Source of the DNA: Cercophora sp. LCS_1
Taxonomy: Eukaryota > Ascomycota > Sordariomycetes > Sordariales > Lasiosphaeriaceae
DNA length: 64,000 bases
Reading direction: 5' to 3'
Assembly (NCBI GenBank): GCA_036250225.1
Contig: JAPZLL010000014.1
Span: 802,334 to 866,333 of the forward strand
Of this stretch, positions 53,401 to 64,000 are shown in pieces; position 1 is the stretch's first letter, and each line of letters begins with the position of its first letter. The notes beneath the pieces are model-generated. The model was not told the origin of the DNA, made no database searches, and saw only the letters and a list, made by a program, of their open reading frames with translations. A program made the position numbers and the translations under genes.

Positions 53401-54490
53401 CTTCTGAATCAGTATATCCATACTATGGAATCCGTTAATGTGCTAATTAGATTAATCCGTGCGCTATAGACAAATACTGCCAAAAAGGCCCCCAAATTCT
53501 CCTCGGAGTTTAAAGACTATACGATTCTTTATAAGAATTCAATTATTACAGCCGGCCCTTATTGGGTACAAATGTTAAGATTACCTCTCGGGTTGTCTTA
53601 AACAACGCGCTGGACACAAGCCCGTAGATCGGCTTTAGTATCTTCTTTTCCTTCGGCTCCAAGCAGGCCACCAATAAAGAGTCTGGCTTTAGTATACACT
53701 TTCAATATAAATCCAATTATCTCCTCTACTTAATACTATATCAATTCCTATATACAGATTACTAACGTTGGCATTAGTTCACAGTGGAAAAAAGACTGCA
53801 GAGCAGTTGGACGAGCTTCGTCTCAATATCAGGCTCCCAATCAGCTAGTTTAACGTCACTATTAACAAAATCGATAATATTGCTACGTTTCTTCTGCTAA
53901 AGTCCGCGGAATCGAACGGTAACTAGTCCTCAATTCATATAACACTCAAGGATAACGCACGAGTCGCCATTGATGGCTTTGGTATCCCATTTTTGAGCAA
54001 CAATAACGAGCTAAACGGTTGGGTCAACGATAATATACCTATTATTAAAGACCTCACCCTTCTGGATCTCTTTATAGCAAAGGAGTTCCACATTATTGTC
54101 GGCAGGCCAGCAACGGCGTTCAAAGAGTCCTAGCAACTAGAAAAGCTTTATTCCCCGTTTAACTACCCATACAGCGACAAGCACACCTAGAACCCAGAGC
54201 ATTACTAAAAGCTACTTGTAAAGAACAAGCGCACCGCCCAGTTCGAGCTAACTAGCAGGTATATACCACTTTGCTTCCGCAACTATAATGCCTATAAAGC
54301 TAATTTGAGTAACTAGTTTCGAGGACAATAATTCCCACTTTGCCATTATAATGCAAATTGTAATGTAGGATATACTATGGCTCAACGATGCCGCTAATGC
54401 CTTCCTGAAAAAGTGCCTCCCAGTATACTTTGTACCATATGGGACCACGGGCAAAACATTTTTCGTCATTGTAAAGGGTATTATAGAAGT
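53401..54490 (+). pseudogene. RIP-mutated mobile-element relic with helicase-like P-loop
   Basis: The sequence is AT-rich, and coding stretches on the plus strand are broken by many TAG/TAA codons of the kind made by C-to-T change. A readable part at about 53960-54230 includes NDNIPIIKDLTLLDLFIAKE. Near the right end, a stretch of LNDAANAFLKKC type runs into YFVPYGTTGKTFFV, where GTTGKT (54441-54458) looks like a worn P-loop as in PIF1-type helicases of Helitron-like elements. No ends could be found. The LTR element at 54496 interrupts or abuts it. Assignment is weak. Confidence 0.4.
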
Positions 54491-54495
54491 TCGAG
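54491..54495. repeat. Target site duplication, left copy
   Basis: TCGAG precedes the left LTR. The same five bases follow the right LTR at 62652-62656. Confidence 0.85.
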
Positions 54496-55010
54496 TGTTA
54501 CGGCCTGCTCCAGGTACACCGAGGTGAGCCTGGTAAAGACAGATCGTAAGAGCGGACAGGGTCCAATGCTCTAGGTAGGGTGGGTGCAAGGTGACTGAGT
54601 GAAGGCTAGTACAACTCTCGAAGGGTGATACACTGTCAAGCAGAACGTAGACTCCAAGGTCCCGGACGATGGGTCTCACTGAGCGGTGCTCAAGAACAAT
54701 GTATTGCTAGCGTGAGGATCCAAGGGTCCTTACACAGTTGTGGGCACGACCATCGTCTCTATATACTTGTGCTATTCCTAGGACCCGGGCTCTTCTGGAC
54801 CCGGGGCTGGGTCCGTCTGAGGTCGGGTCCAATCTTACTGGTGCTCCGTGGACCCGGGCGTTCCTGGACCCGGGGCCGGGTCCAAAGATCGCTGGGTCTA
54901 CCCTAATTGGTCCACTGGGGCTTTGTGGGTCGTTGCACCCCGGGCCCAATAATTGGTGTTCTATAGCTGGTCTGTGCTTCCTCTTTGAGGTTATAACCTG
55001 GGTCGTAATA
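54496..55010 (-). repeat. LTR, left copy (3' LTR of the minus-strand element)
   Basis: 515 bp, beginning TGTTACGG and ending CGTAATA on the plus strand (ancestrally CGTGACA). It matches 62137-62651 base for base in length, with differences that are transitions. The inner part holds several copies of GGACCCGGG with CCGGGTCC. It is the less mutated of the two. Confidence 0.92.
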
Positions 55011-55028
55011 CGATTCCCTCCCTTTAAG
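55011..55028 (-). other. Polypurine tract of the LTR element
   Basis: On the minus strand AAAGGGAGGGAATCG lies directly before the 3' LTR. This is the usual priming site for plus-strand DNA synthesis. Confidence 0.7.
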
Positions 55029-56572
55029 GGCCTGCGACCCAAAGGCTATCCCCCTTAAGCCTAAAAGAGCGTGACCCCCATTTTCGTACGTTTTCCAATT
55101 CCCCGTCCTACAACCGTTCTATTAATACAATATCCAATAGGATCCAAAAAACAAAAAATTGTCCTTTCCGTTCCCAATAAAAGATATTAGCCGAATTTAT
55201 ATTGGGCACTTATTTTTCTTTGTGTAGAAGTCTATTAGAAATGCCTTATTTGAACTACTTTTGTATTAAATACAAGTATATTATTACTAAGGGTTCTTTC
55301 CATTATAGTAAGTATGTTGCTCGTAAGGCTGCCTATAATGGTACCGACTTTGTGCCTGCCTGTAAATACCTATCTGCCCTTCCTTATTACTACTGTTCTA
55401 ACCTCCCTTAATAATAAAGAGCCTCGAGGGCTTGTGGGAGCTGTCTAAGGAGGAGGACAAGCTTTAATAAAAGCTCTTTATCATTATATAAAGGAAGGCA
55501 ATCCTAAAATAGTGGGCAGACGAGCTATTTAAGTAGGGAAGCCTAATTGTAGAGTCCAACCCGTTATTTTACTCTGGGGACCCCAATGCGCCCCTAGAGG
55601 GCGACCTCCTTATATAATAGGCTATTGTTAATTTTGACTGGTTGACGTTTAACCCATTACTCCTCGGTAAGGCAGCACAGGAGCCAGTCGCAGAGCTATT
55701 GAGGACTGGGTGGAGTTAGGGATAAGGGGTTGGTTAGTAGGGCTCTCAATTATTGTATTCTGGACTATTAATTAGTCTGGATTTTTTTAGTGGAATTCTT
55801 TAATTTTTTCTGGGTAGTTGAGGTAATTGATGGGTTTCTATAAGTCTGACTCCAGTCCATAATCGAACTATTTAATTAAATAATAAAGTTTATTATTGTA
55901 GATTTGTAAATCCAGGATTTTATTAACGTTGAATTCTTCTTTGTTAGTTTCGACTGCAATTGTTTCCTCTAGTGGGGTTTTCCTGGGCGCTGGTTCGAGG
56001 AACAATATGTGGAAGACCTTAGTCTATACCTTCATTAAAGTAGGTAGGTTGAACTTATAGTTGGAGGTGGTAATTTTCCTTATAATCCTAAACGGGCCGA
56101 ATTTTTTGAAATTGAACTTTTGGCTAGGTTGGATTGAGTGCAGGTTTTATACAAGAAGGTAGACGTGTTCCCCCTTCTGAAGATCTGGTCCTTTAGATCT
56201 CTTGTGGTTATAGAAGTATTTTATTCGTTTGTGTGTAAATTCGAATTTGGCTCTTAGGTGGTTGTATAGTTCTTGGAGGCAATCGGCGCGCACGGCGGCT
56301 CGTGGTGCCTCTGTGGGCAGTCCTTACTAGAATTCCAGTTCCTTACCGAAAAGTGTAAAGAATAGTAATACATTTATTGATTCTATAGTTATAGTATTGT
56401 AGGTTATTTATACTATTGGTAATAGTTCAAACTAATTGTCCTATTTAAAATTAATATAGGCCCTGAAGTAGGTCTCGAATATCTGGTTGAATCGTTTGGT
56501 CTAACCATTGGTCTATAGGTAGTGGGCTATTGAAAGTTTACTGTTAATGCCCATTCGCTTTATTAATCCTTA

Positions 56573-56806
56573 CTAGAACTTTAAAATAAAGAGTTTGTTT
56601 CGATTGGAAATGATATTGTCTGACCAAAGGTGGATCGAGGCAATATCCCTTTCGAACATATAAGTAAATTGTTTTATACTTATACTCTTCTTATAAGGCA
56701 AAAAATACACCCATTTTGTCAATCTATTAACGATCACCCAAATGGAATTATAACTAACGCCTATAGCGGGGTCCTTTGAGTCGGGGATCCCTGTAATAAA
56801 GTCCAT
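56573..56806 (-). pseudogene. Integrase core fragment of the LTR element
   Basis: An open stretch of 77 codons reads MDFITGIPDSKDPAIG and SIWVIVNRLTKWVYFLPYKK. This is the start of the retroviral-type integrase core of Ty3/gypsy elements, normally DFI-x-GLP and DRLTKWA. NRLTKW for DRLTKW and NRNKLF for DRDKLF are G-to-A changes that remove acidic residues. Stops flank it on both sides. Confidence 0.85.
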
Positions 56807-57899
56807 TAAAATTGAACTCTATAGTGTCTCTGGGGCTGGAAGAGGTTCAAAAAGACTATAGAATTTATATCTTTTGGTCTTGGTCTTATTATAGATATTG
56901 CAGTTATTAATAATTTCTTCCACTAGTTTTTTTATTCCTGGGAAGGTATAACCTTGTTTAGTTTGGGTAAATGTTTTTACCCTTCCCATATATCCGCCTA
57001 TTTGTGCCTTATAAATTTACTGGATGTATTTTCGCTGGATATTAGAATTGTGGATATAAGGTTTGTTATTGTACTATAGCCTATTATTTGGGTTGTATCC
57101 TCCAGTAACCTTATTATTAATAAGCCAAACGTTATAGTAGTATATATAGTGGCTGTGGTTTCCTCAGGCACAGTCTTGATATTGCCTATAAAAGCTATAC
57201 TTATTATAGGGTCCTTTTTGCCCGTTCTATAGGTAGGGTCCCTTAGTGAGCTCCTTCCTTTGTGCCTGGAAGTTCTCCTATTACCATTCGACCTAATACT
57301 CCCGGAGTGTGGTTTATCAAATATAAACAGTGTTTTTGGGCATCTAGTCCTCCATAACTTGTGGGGTATATTTAAGTGTGCTGTCTATGGCTTATTGGAG
57401 GATTGGTGGAAATTCCAGTTATTTATGGGTATAATAGTGGTCTACTCTTCTATTAAGGGTATTAGCTCTTTTATTATCTTTTCCCTTAATATAGTGAATT
57501 TTAAAGTGAAATGGGGCTATAAATTCTAACCATCTCGCCTATCTTGGGCTAAGCTTTTTAATAAGGAAATATCTGAGGTTATTGTGATTCGAGAGGACTT
57601 TAACTGGCTCCTCTATTCCCATTAGGTAGGGCGCCCACTCAGTGAAGTACTGGATGATTGCCATTAATTCCTTATTATGGATGGGGTATTATAATACAGG
57701 CCCGCTAATTGCCTTGGATAGAAATGTACAGGGGTAATATTTCCCATCTTTCTAATATTGGCTGAGGACTCCTCCTAGGGCAAAGTCCGAGGCGTTGGTT
57801 TCTACCCTGAACGGCTTTAAAGAGTCCGAAAGTATCAATACTAGTGCTAATATAAAGGCGTACTTGAGGTTATCGAACGCCTTTTATTATTGGGGGGTC

Positions 57900-58640
57900 T
57901 ATTTAAATGCCGCTCCTATTCCGTATAGCTCGTATAGAGGTTTAACAATCCGGGCGAATCCCTAAATAAAGTATTAATAGAAATTGACTAATCTAAGGAA
58001 TAACTGTACTTCTGTCTGGTTCCTTAGTATAGGCCAGTCCTGGACTGCCCTGACCTTTTCTAACTGTATTGTAATCTTTCCGGGGGAGATCTTAAATCCT
58101 AGGTAGTTGAGTTCTTGAACGTGGAATTGGCTTTTTTCCGGATTTATTGTTATTTTGGCCTTTTCCAGAGCTACTAATATTAGTCGGACATATTGACAGT
58201 ACTTTATAAATATTTCTGAATAGATAAGGATATTATTAATATAAGCGAATACAAACTTATTGATATATGGCCTTAAGATGTAGTTAATTATGTTCTAAAA
58301 CGAGGTGGGGGCATTGGTTAGCCCAAAAGGCATGACCTTATATTAGTAGTATCCTTTTAGTATTCTAAATACTGTTTTGTGTTCGTTTTCTGCCTTGATC
58401 CGCTGGTGGTTGAACCCCATAGGGGAATTGAAGCTGGAAAACCAGTTTTTTCCTACCAATTGTTCCCTAAATTTAGAGATAAGGGGTAGCAGATATCGGT
58501 TTTTAATAGTATTTTCGTTAAGTGCTCAGTAATTAATAACCAAGTGGAGCTTTCCATCCTTTTTGGGGACGAACAGGATTGGGTATCCTATTGGTAATTA
58601 TAAATGTTTAATAAATCCATTCTTTAGATTCTCATTAATA
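57900..58640 (-). pseudogene. Reverse transcriptase domain of the LTR element
   Basis: On the minus strand one can read FVPKKDGKLHLVINY, then ALNENTIKNRYLLPLIS, KVMPFGLTNAPTSF, and AYINNILIYSE. The last is the catalytic YxDD box, here YINN (58232-58243): both aspartates have become asparagine by G-to-A change. Stops interrupt the domain. Confidence 0.85.
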
Positions 58641-59329
58641 TATTCCTTTAGTACCTCGAACTATTTGGAGTTTAGGTAATAGATTTTAAAGGATTTTAAT
58701 TAAGCCCCTTCCTTTAGTTTGATCTCGTGGTCCTATGGGCTATATTCGGGCAACTTTTTAATTTTTCTTCCGAATAGTTTGAAGTGCCAATACTCCTTTA
58801 GTACGTTCTCCAAACTTATTAGTTCTTTTTTTAAATTGTTACTTGGGTCTGTACGACCTTTGAACTTTGGTTCGTTATTTGATTTATAATTGGAGTTGTA
58901 ATTTTCGTTGTGTGAGGTAAATCTGATCTATAGTATTACTGACTTTTGGGACTCAGTTCCTTTAGGGGATTTCCCGTAGGCCTTTGGCTCTATACTGGAT
59001 CTCGCTTCCCTAGTTTTGTGTATTATACATTCTGGGTATGGAAATGAGGCCTCGTTATTGCAGTTTCGAATCGAGAGGTGGCTGCCCTTAAAGTCCAGCC
59101 AAGGGTTATATTTCTTTAACCATAGTTCTCCCAGGATTATATTGTACCCAACTACTAATATAACCCTAAAGGTAATCTCCTATATATTTCTATCCACTAT
59201 AATCAGGAGTGTTAAAGCGTATATAATCCTTCTATTATTATAAAGGTATAGAGTTCCTTTTCCTAAGGTAATATTAATGGGTCTTAATAGCTCCTTATGG
59301 GGGAGTCTATATCTATTAATAAAGCGGGG

Positions 59330-59400
59330 GTCGATTAGGTTGTTTATACTACCTATATCGATTACTATTTGTACTCTAAATAGTTTTCTGTAACTATTGG
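59330..59400 (-). pseudogene. Aspartic protease fragment of the LTR element
   Basis: The minus strand reads VQIVIDIGSINNLIDP, corresponding to the D-S/T-G active site of retroelement proteases with Ser replaced by Ile. Confidence 0.6.
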
Positions 59401-61033
59401 TTCCGTCTATATTAATTGCAAAATATTGCTAATTGTTCTCCATTATTATTATAGTAATAACGGCCTATTGAGGTCTTTAGGTATATATCCTCTGAATACT
59501 TTATCTTCTCCTTAGGGCTTGCGCTAGTTGTTGAATTAGAGGTTTCTGGGCCCTAATAAGGGCCCCAATTCGTTTTCTAGATAAGTCTTTGGATATTCCT
59601 TATATAATTGTAGGGTACTGGGGGTAATGTCCTGGGCATCCCTTTTGAAAGTCCAATTGACTTTAAACGGTTGGATATTACTAAGTTCCTTAAGAACTGG
59701 CTGGAACTATTTATAAGTGTTCTTCCTAGCCCTATGCCTTGCCCAGCAGTTTCTGGGCCTATAGACTATTCGGGCAATTTCCTGGTTCACTATCCATTTA
59801 TAGGCTTTTTCCTTCTGGTAGTTCTAATAATCCAGATTGGTACAAAACTAGTAAAAAACGTATAAGTATTTGTCCAGTGCCCAGTAGGTAATTTTAATTA
59901 CAGGGTTCTGCCCGTCTGTCCAGAGCCGAATCCTTTTGTCAAATTAGAGGTTGTTCTCTTTTATAGTCTAGTATAATCGACGGTTCCTCTACTTTTCGTT
60001 ATATTGGGAGAGTATTTAATAATAGGCCTTTTGGGCTAAGTAATATAGGTGGTGGTACTGGGGGTATATACACTCAATCCAGGAAAAATGTTTATATTAA
60101 TAATATAGGGGGTGTATAGTTAGATGCTCTCCTTCCTCTAATTCCTCCCAGTAATACTTTTTTATTGATTTCTAAAACTGTGGGTAAATGTATTAAATGG
60201 GGAGGTATTCCCGCTCGATCGATTTATTATTTGCCCAGTCTTCCCAGTTTCTATATATAGATTTTCCTTCTTTAGGCCAATTGAGGGGTCCCTATTCCTC
60301 TTTTACTAATCGTTATTATTACGGGACCTCACTATTCTGATTTGTAGATTTGTTGGGGTACTTCTCCCAATAGTGGTTTCAGTTTATTAGCCACTATATT
60401 CCCAGGTCCAGTCCTTTAATATGGATGATTCTATTACGTACAATTATATTGTATACCTATTCCTCTATTATATTACTCCCTGAAAATAAACTGGGCTGGG
60501 ATTAGTCTTGGGTTTCTTAAGCGGGGGCTTTATTATTAGTATATTAGTATTGGGGGAGTCTCACAGCTATAGTTCTTCCTGGGGTAAATTTAGGGTTTGT
60601 CCTTTTAAGGAGGTATATAAGACTTCCTTTGTTGAGGTTCTCCCGGGTGTGGATCTATTATATATATTTAAATCCTTATAGTTATTTGGGCGAAAGTAAC
60701 GCAAGGAACCTCTTCCTGACTTCCTCTCCTTTTTGAACAAGCTCCTATTAAGTGGAGAGGGGCCTTTATCCCTCGGGGGCAGGCCTAATCCTTCCTTAAA
60801 AGGTAAGGACTAGTCTGCCTTCTTCCTTTTTTGCAAGCCCGTTATCCTCACCTGTAAGCCCGTCCTCAAATGCCTAATTGATTATATTGTTTGAAAGGTA
60901 ATATTCGTTGTCCTATATATAGTCCATCCACTCATTGTCCTCAGAATTGATTATATGGATAATTATTGTAATGTCTATAGTCCGAACAGTTATTTTGGGT
61001 TCCAATAGTAGTATCCATTTGCCTCTCCTAAGC

Positions 61034-61086
61034 ACTTTATATTCCCTAATAAAATGCCCGTTTTTATTGTAGTTATAGTACCTAAC
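61034..61086 (-). pseudogene. Gag zinc-knuckle fragment of the LTR element
   Basis: The minus strand reads VRYYNYNKNGHFIREYK. The spacing is that of a CCHC knuckle (C-x2-C-x4-H-x4-C), with all three cysteines changed to tyrosine (TGY to TAY) and the His kept. Confidence 0.75.
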
Positions 61087-62136
61087 CTTGCTTTTATCCT
61101 TAGATAGTGCTCTACCAGTCTATTGTACACTATTGTGCCCATCCTAGACTATATTAATATCTATAGGTCCAATATATGTTCCATACAATATGTTTGATAT
61201 AGTTTGGTTAGTGAAATATCCCCAAACCTTTTTGGAAGGTTTCTCTCAATAGGCTATTTTATTAGTGGGTTCCTTCCTCCAATTGATCTCCCACTAATAG
61301 TCAAAATAGCGATTATCAGCCCTAATGGCAAATTCAACTATATCCTGGAACTTTTTGGGGCAGTCGAGTTTATAGAGCTCGTTAATAATGTATTGCTTTA
61401 GCCCTTATTAGAACAGTATTATAAGGGCCTTATCCTCAAGGCTAGTATTAATTATAATAATACAGAACTATATTGTAAACTCGGTAATGGAGGTTCATTG
61501 CCTCAAACCTAGAAATCTCTATTCGGCCCACTACTCAGCATTTAGTTCTCTAAACTCAGTAGTAATTGCGCAAATAAAGTTTTCAAAATTGTCGAACATT
61601 TTATAAGAGATAGTATATCTAACCTTAAACTGGGTTTATTTGGCCTCCTTTATCTATTCCCCATTACCATTTAAATTGTTATACTTAAAATAGCATTTTA
61701 CGTAAGGTTCGAACCATTTGGCAACTATTCCATTTAAAAGGGCCCCACTAAATATAGTCTTAGATTCCTCGTTTTCAAAGCGGACATTATTATAGGTAAC
61801 ATAATTACAAAATTAAACAATCCAGGAATCGAACTATAATGACTTGCTTCTAAAATATAGAGAGGTAAATAATTTAACGAATTTACACTAAAAGTCCTTT
61901 ACTCCCTTATCTTCCTCCTTAATAATATCGACCTTATCCCGGAGGTTCTCTTATTCCAACTGTAGGGCACTAAACATTTACGCGAATTTCGAGATAATAG
62001 AGGGGGTGGAGGTATCGTTGGATATAGCCTTGCCCTTACCCTTAGCACCTCTAGTAGTGGATTTAGAGGCCAATATTGTAAAAGTTTAGTTTGAAAGTTC
62101 AATAAATAGCGATCTTGTGGAAAAACACTAGTAATG

Positions 62137-62651
62137 TATTATAGCCTGCTCTAGGTATACTAAGGTAAACCTAATAAAAATAAATTATAAGAACAGACAG
62201 GGTCTAATACTCTAGGTAGAGTGGGTACAAGGTAATTAAATAAAGGCTAGTACAATTTTCAAAGGGTAATACACTATTAAATAGAATATAGACTCCAAGG
62301 TCCCGGACAATAGGTCTTACTAAATAGTGCTCAAGAACAATATATTGCTAGTGTGAGGATCCAAGGGTCCTCACACAATTGTAGGCACAACTATTATCTC
62401 TATATACTCGTACCATTCCTAGGACCCGGGCTCTTCTGGACCCGGGGCCGGGTCCATCTGAGGTCGGGTCCAATCTTACTGGTACTCCGTGGACCCGGGC
62501 GTTCCTGGACCCGGGGCCGGGTCCAAAGATTGCTGGGTCCACCCTGATTGGTCCACCGGGGCTTTGTGGGTCGTTGCACCCCGGGCCCAATGATTGGTGT
62601 TCCATAGCTGGTCCGTGCTCCCTCCTTGAGGTCATGACCTGGGTTGTGACA
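62137..62651 (-). repeat. LTR, right copy (5' LTR of the minus-strand element)
   Basis: 515 bp, begins TATTATAG (TGTTACGG in the left copy) and ends TTGTGACA. Relative to the left LTR, the first 260 bp carry many C-to-T and G-to-A changes, while the GC-rich last 250 bp are nearly identical. Confidence 0.92.
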
Positions 62652-62656
62652 TCGAG
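62652..62656. repeat. Target site duplication, right copy
   Basis: TCGAG directly after the right LTR, identical to 54491-54495. Confidence 0.85.
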
Positions 62657-62819
62657 ACGCCCACATATTAACCTGGCGACGGTTGACAAAAGACGAGTCG
62701 TTCCGGATCCATCTTTTTAATGGGAAGGATAGCAAAAAGGTTATAGGAGACTGGTATATTAATATATAAACCCTTTTTATTATAAAACCCTAGGAGCTAA
62801 TACTATGTTAGGGATATCA

Positions 62820-63709
62820 AAATAATGGACTATCCTGCTAGTATCAACGAACTCAATAGCCATCCTGTTAATAACAATACCGAACTCGTGCTCTGCGTCC
62901 ACAGACCCAATTCTACCAAAACCAAGCGAGGGCCCAGCTTTAACCCCAAGGTCTTTAGCGACAGATTAGCAACGAACCGCAAGGAAGCGAAGTAGAACTA
63001 TACTGCGTTTAAGTTCGATACCGGCATGAATGAGGTTAAGAGAAAGATTAAAGCGATTGGCAATCTGAATCCAAAAGTGGAACTAACCAACCTTAGGGCT
63101 TGGGTAGATGTTAATGGGGTTTTAAAGGAGGTTGTTGCCAAGCGCACTGCGGAGGTGAGAGCCACGTAGATGGAGCTGTACTATGCTTTCTGGCGAGGTA
63201 AAGGGTTCTACGAGTGGATGGTGAATCCACCTAAGAGTAGCGTTTCCTCTGATTTGGCGGTTGTTACCATGGGAGGCGCTCAAATTAGACCGTTACTAGT
63301 GGAGAACTTCCTCAACATCAATAACGACTTGGCTGATGCCATTATTGCGGAGGTTCTACCAGGTGACCGCAACCGCTTCTACTGCTATCTTAGCAACCAG
63401 CCCCTTGGTTTGGGCATTATTACTGCCGGACCCGGGTTTGGTAAGACAACCGCTCTTACTACTGCAATATTTGCCCTGGGTGCGAAGTACGGACCTATCC
63501 TCTACTCTGGCCCCAGTAATGTGTTAGTCGACAATTTTGCCGAACGACTGAATAGGGTCACATATAGCGTAACAGTTACAATGAACCAGGGTAAGGGTCA
63601 ATATAGCCGCACCACCCACAGTCTTATTGTCTGTGAGTACAAGATCAAGGATGAGGTGGATGCCTTCCTCTATTTTATTTGCGATCCAATGGTTGGTGAT
63701 AAAGCTTAA
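62820..63709 (+). pseudogene. SF1 helicase-like (UPF1/DNA2-type) gene fragment with stops
   Basis: One plus-strand frame is open except for two TAG codons (near 62998 and 63169). The last open part (63170-63709) carries a P-loop GPGFGKTTALTTA, LSNQPLGLGIITAGPG before it, and GPILYSGPSNVLVDNFAERL after it. This is the Q-motif-to-motif-Ia layout of SF1 helicases (GPPGTGKT, then APSNVAVD). The following motifs are lost at a TAA near 63709. The upstream 110 codons have no domain I know. It is mutated far less than the LTR element. It may be a helicase-bearing mobile element or a host gene broken by RIP-type changes. Confidence 0.6.
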
Positions 63710-63901
63710 CCCCACCGAGGCTAGAAAAACGGATCAAAGTGGAAGCTAAATCTATCTATTACATACTGGGCCCTCGCACTCTTCCGTTCCACAGCAGTAG
63801 AGGGGCTTTAAAGAGATTGTAAGCCAGCTCTCATTAAGCTCCGGGCCATAATTGATGGAGACCCAACCATAGACCGCCTCCGCAAAGTAGTAACCAGCGC
63901 C

Positions 63902-64000
63902 TGTCACGACCCAGGTCATGACCTCAAGGAGGGAGCACGGACCAGCTATGGAACACCAATCATTGGGCCCGGGGTGCAACGACCCACAAAGCCCCGGCGG
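63902..64000 (+). repeat. Third LTR, inverted, cut by the window end
   Basis: Begins TGTCACGACC and matches the reverse complement of the last 99 bp of the other two LTRs with few differences. It is a second insertion of the same family in the opposite direction, or a solo LTR. The remainder lies outside the window. Confidence 0.88.

Larger units (their letters stand above)
54496..62651 (-). mobile_element. Ty3/gypsy LTR retrotransposon, inactivated by RIP-like mutation
   Basis: 8156 bp flanked by the direct repeat TCGAG. Both LTRs are 515 bp. The coding strand is minus: gag-like zinc knuckle near 61.05 kb, protease near 59.35 kb, reverse transcriptase near 57.9-58.6 kb, integrase near 56.6-56.8 kb. 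That order (protease, RT, integrase) is that of Ty3/gypsy. A purine run lies just inside the left LTR, as expected for the polypurine tract. Every frame is broken by stops, and the region is AT-rich with many TA pairs. It is a dead copy, and no product is expected. Confidence 0.9.

Noticed and set aside
54625..55058. Open frames rich in Gly, Pro and Arg in the LTRs
   Set aside because: They come from the GGACCCGGG-type repeats inside the LTR, occur in several frames and show no protein-like pattern.
62348..62735. Matching open frames in the right LTR
   Set aside because: Same cause as in the left LTR; not genes.
1..64000. CRISPR arrays, operons, ribosome binding sites
   Set aside because: No spaced direct-repeat array is seen; introns and gene families show a fungal nuclear genome, so bacterial features do not apply.

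Overview
The window reads as nuclear DNA of a filamentous ascomycete (Pezizomycotina, possibly Sordariomycetes). The genes are GC-rich. They are broken by short introns with GTANGT-type donors, CTAAC-like branch points and CAG/TAG acceptors. The families are typically fungal: mannitol-1-phosphate dehydrogenase, HET, STAND-like NTPase-like, DUF3176-type, GH16, GH128, hevein/GH18 chitinase and LysM. The last 10 kb is an AT-rich, transition-mutated transposon block that looks like repeat-induced point mutation (RIP). I ran no database search, so family names rest on recognised motifs and protein layout.

Layout. 0.4-1.7 kb: mannitol-1-phosphate 5-dehydrogenase (-). 1.7-5.9 kb: no recognisable gene. 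5.9-12.9 kb: a divergent pair, a STAND-like protein with no P-loop lysine (-) and a six-exon AAA+ ATPase (+). 13.7-17.6 kb: an F-box-like protein (+) and a polytopic membrane protein (-). 18.2-20.3 kb: a decayed 2OG-Fe(II) oxygenase and a secreted Lys/Gly repeat protein (-). 20.3-25.3 kb: a gene desert. 25.3-30 kb: an unknown protein, a GH16 hydrolase and an NTF2/SnoaL-like protein, all (-). 30.6-38.7 kb: a modular two-hevein-domain GH18 chitinase (-) divergent from a seven-LysM secreted protein (+). 38.9-42.0 kb: an unknown protein, a SAM methyltransferase and two small secreted cysteine-rich proteins. 42.8-45.5 kb: a secreted carboxylesterase and a broken DUF3176-like gene. 46.3-51.7 kb: a HET-domain gene with a frame break, an aprataxin/Hnt3 homologue, a GH128 protein and tRNA-Gly(GCC). 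52.9-53.4 kb: a dense set of perfect hairpins that may be a structured RNA. 53.4-64 kb: AT-rich relics, including an LTR retrotransposon with matching 5-bp target duplications and two 515-bp LTRs.

How the genes may work together. Chitinase and LysM protein share a 1.3-kb promoter region that holds two perfect inverted repeats. Pairing of such genes is known in fungi and suggests joint handling of chitin: attack on other fungal walls, and binding or hiding of chitin fragments. The two cysteine-rich secreted proteins, the esterase and the GH16/GH128 enzymes add to a secretion-rich neighbourhood. The HET gene and the STAND-like/AAA+ pair are of kinds linked to non-self recognition. The most novel candidates are the hairpin-rich RNA-like region at 53.0-53.4 kb, the paired palindromes between chitinase and LysM genes, the F-box-like protein that begins with a PCNA-interacting-like motif, and the Lys/Gly repeat secreted protein.
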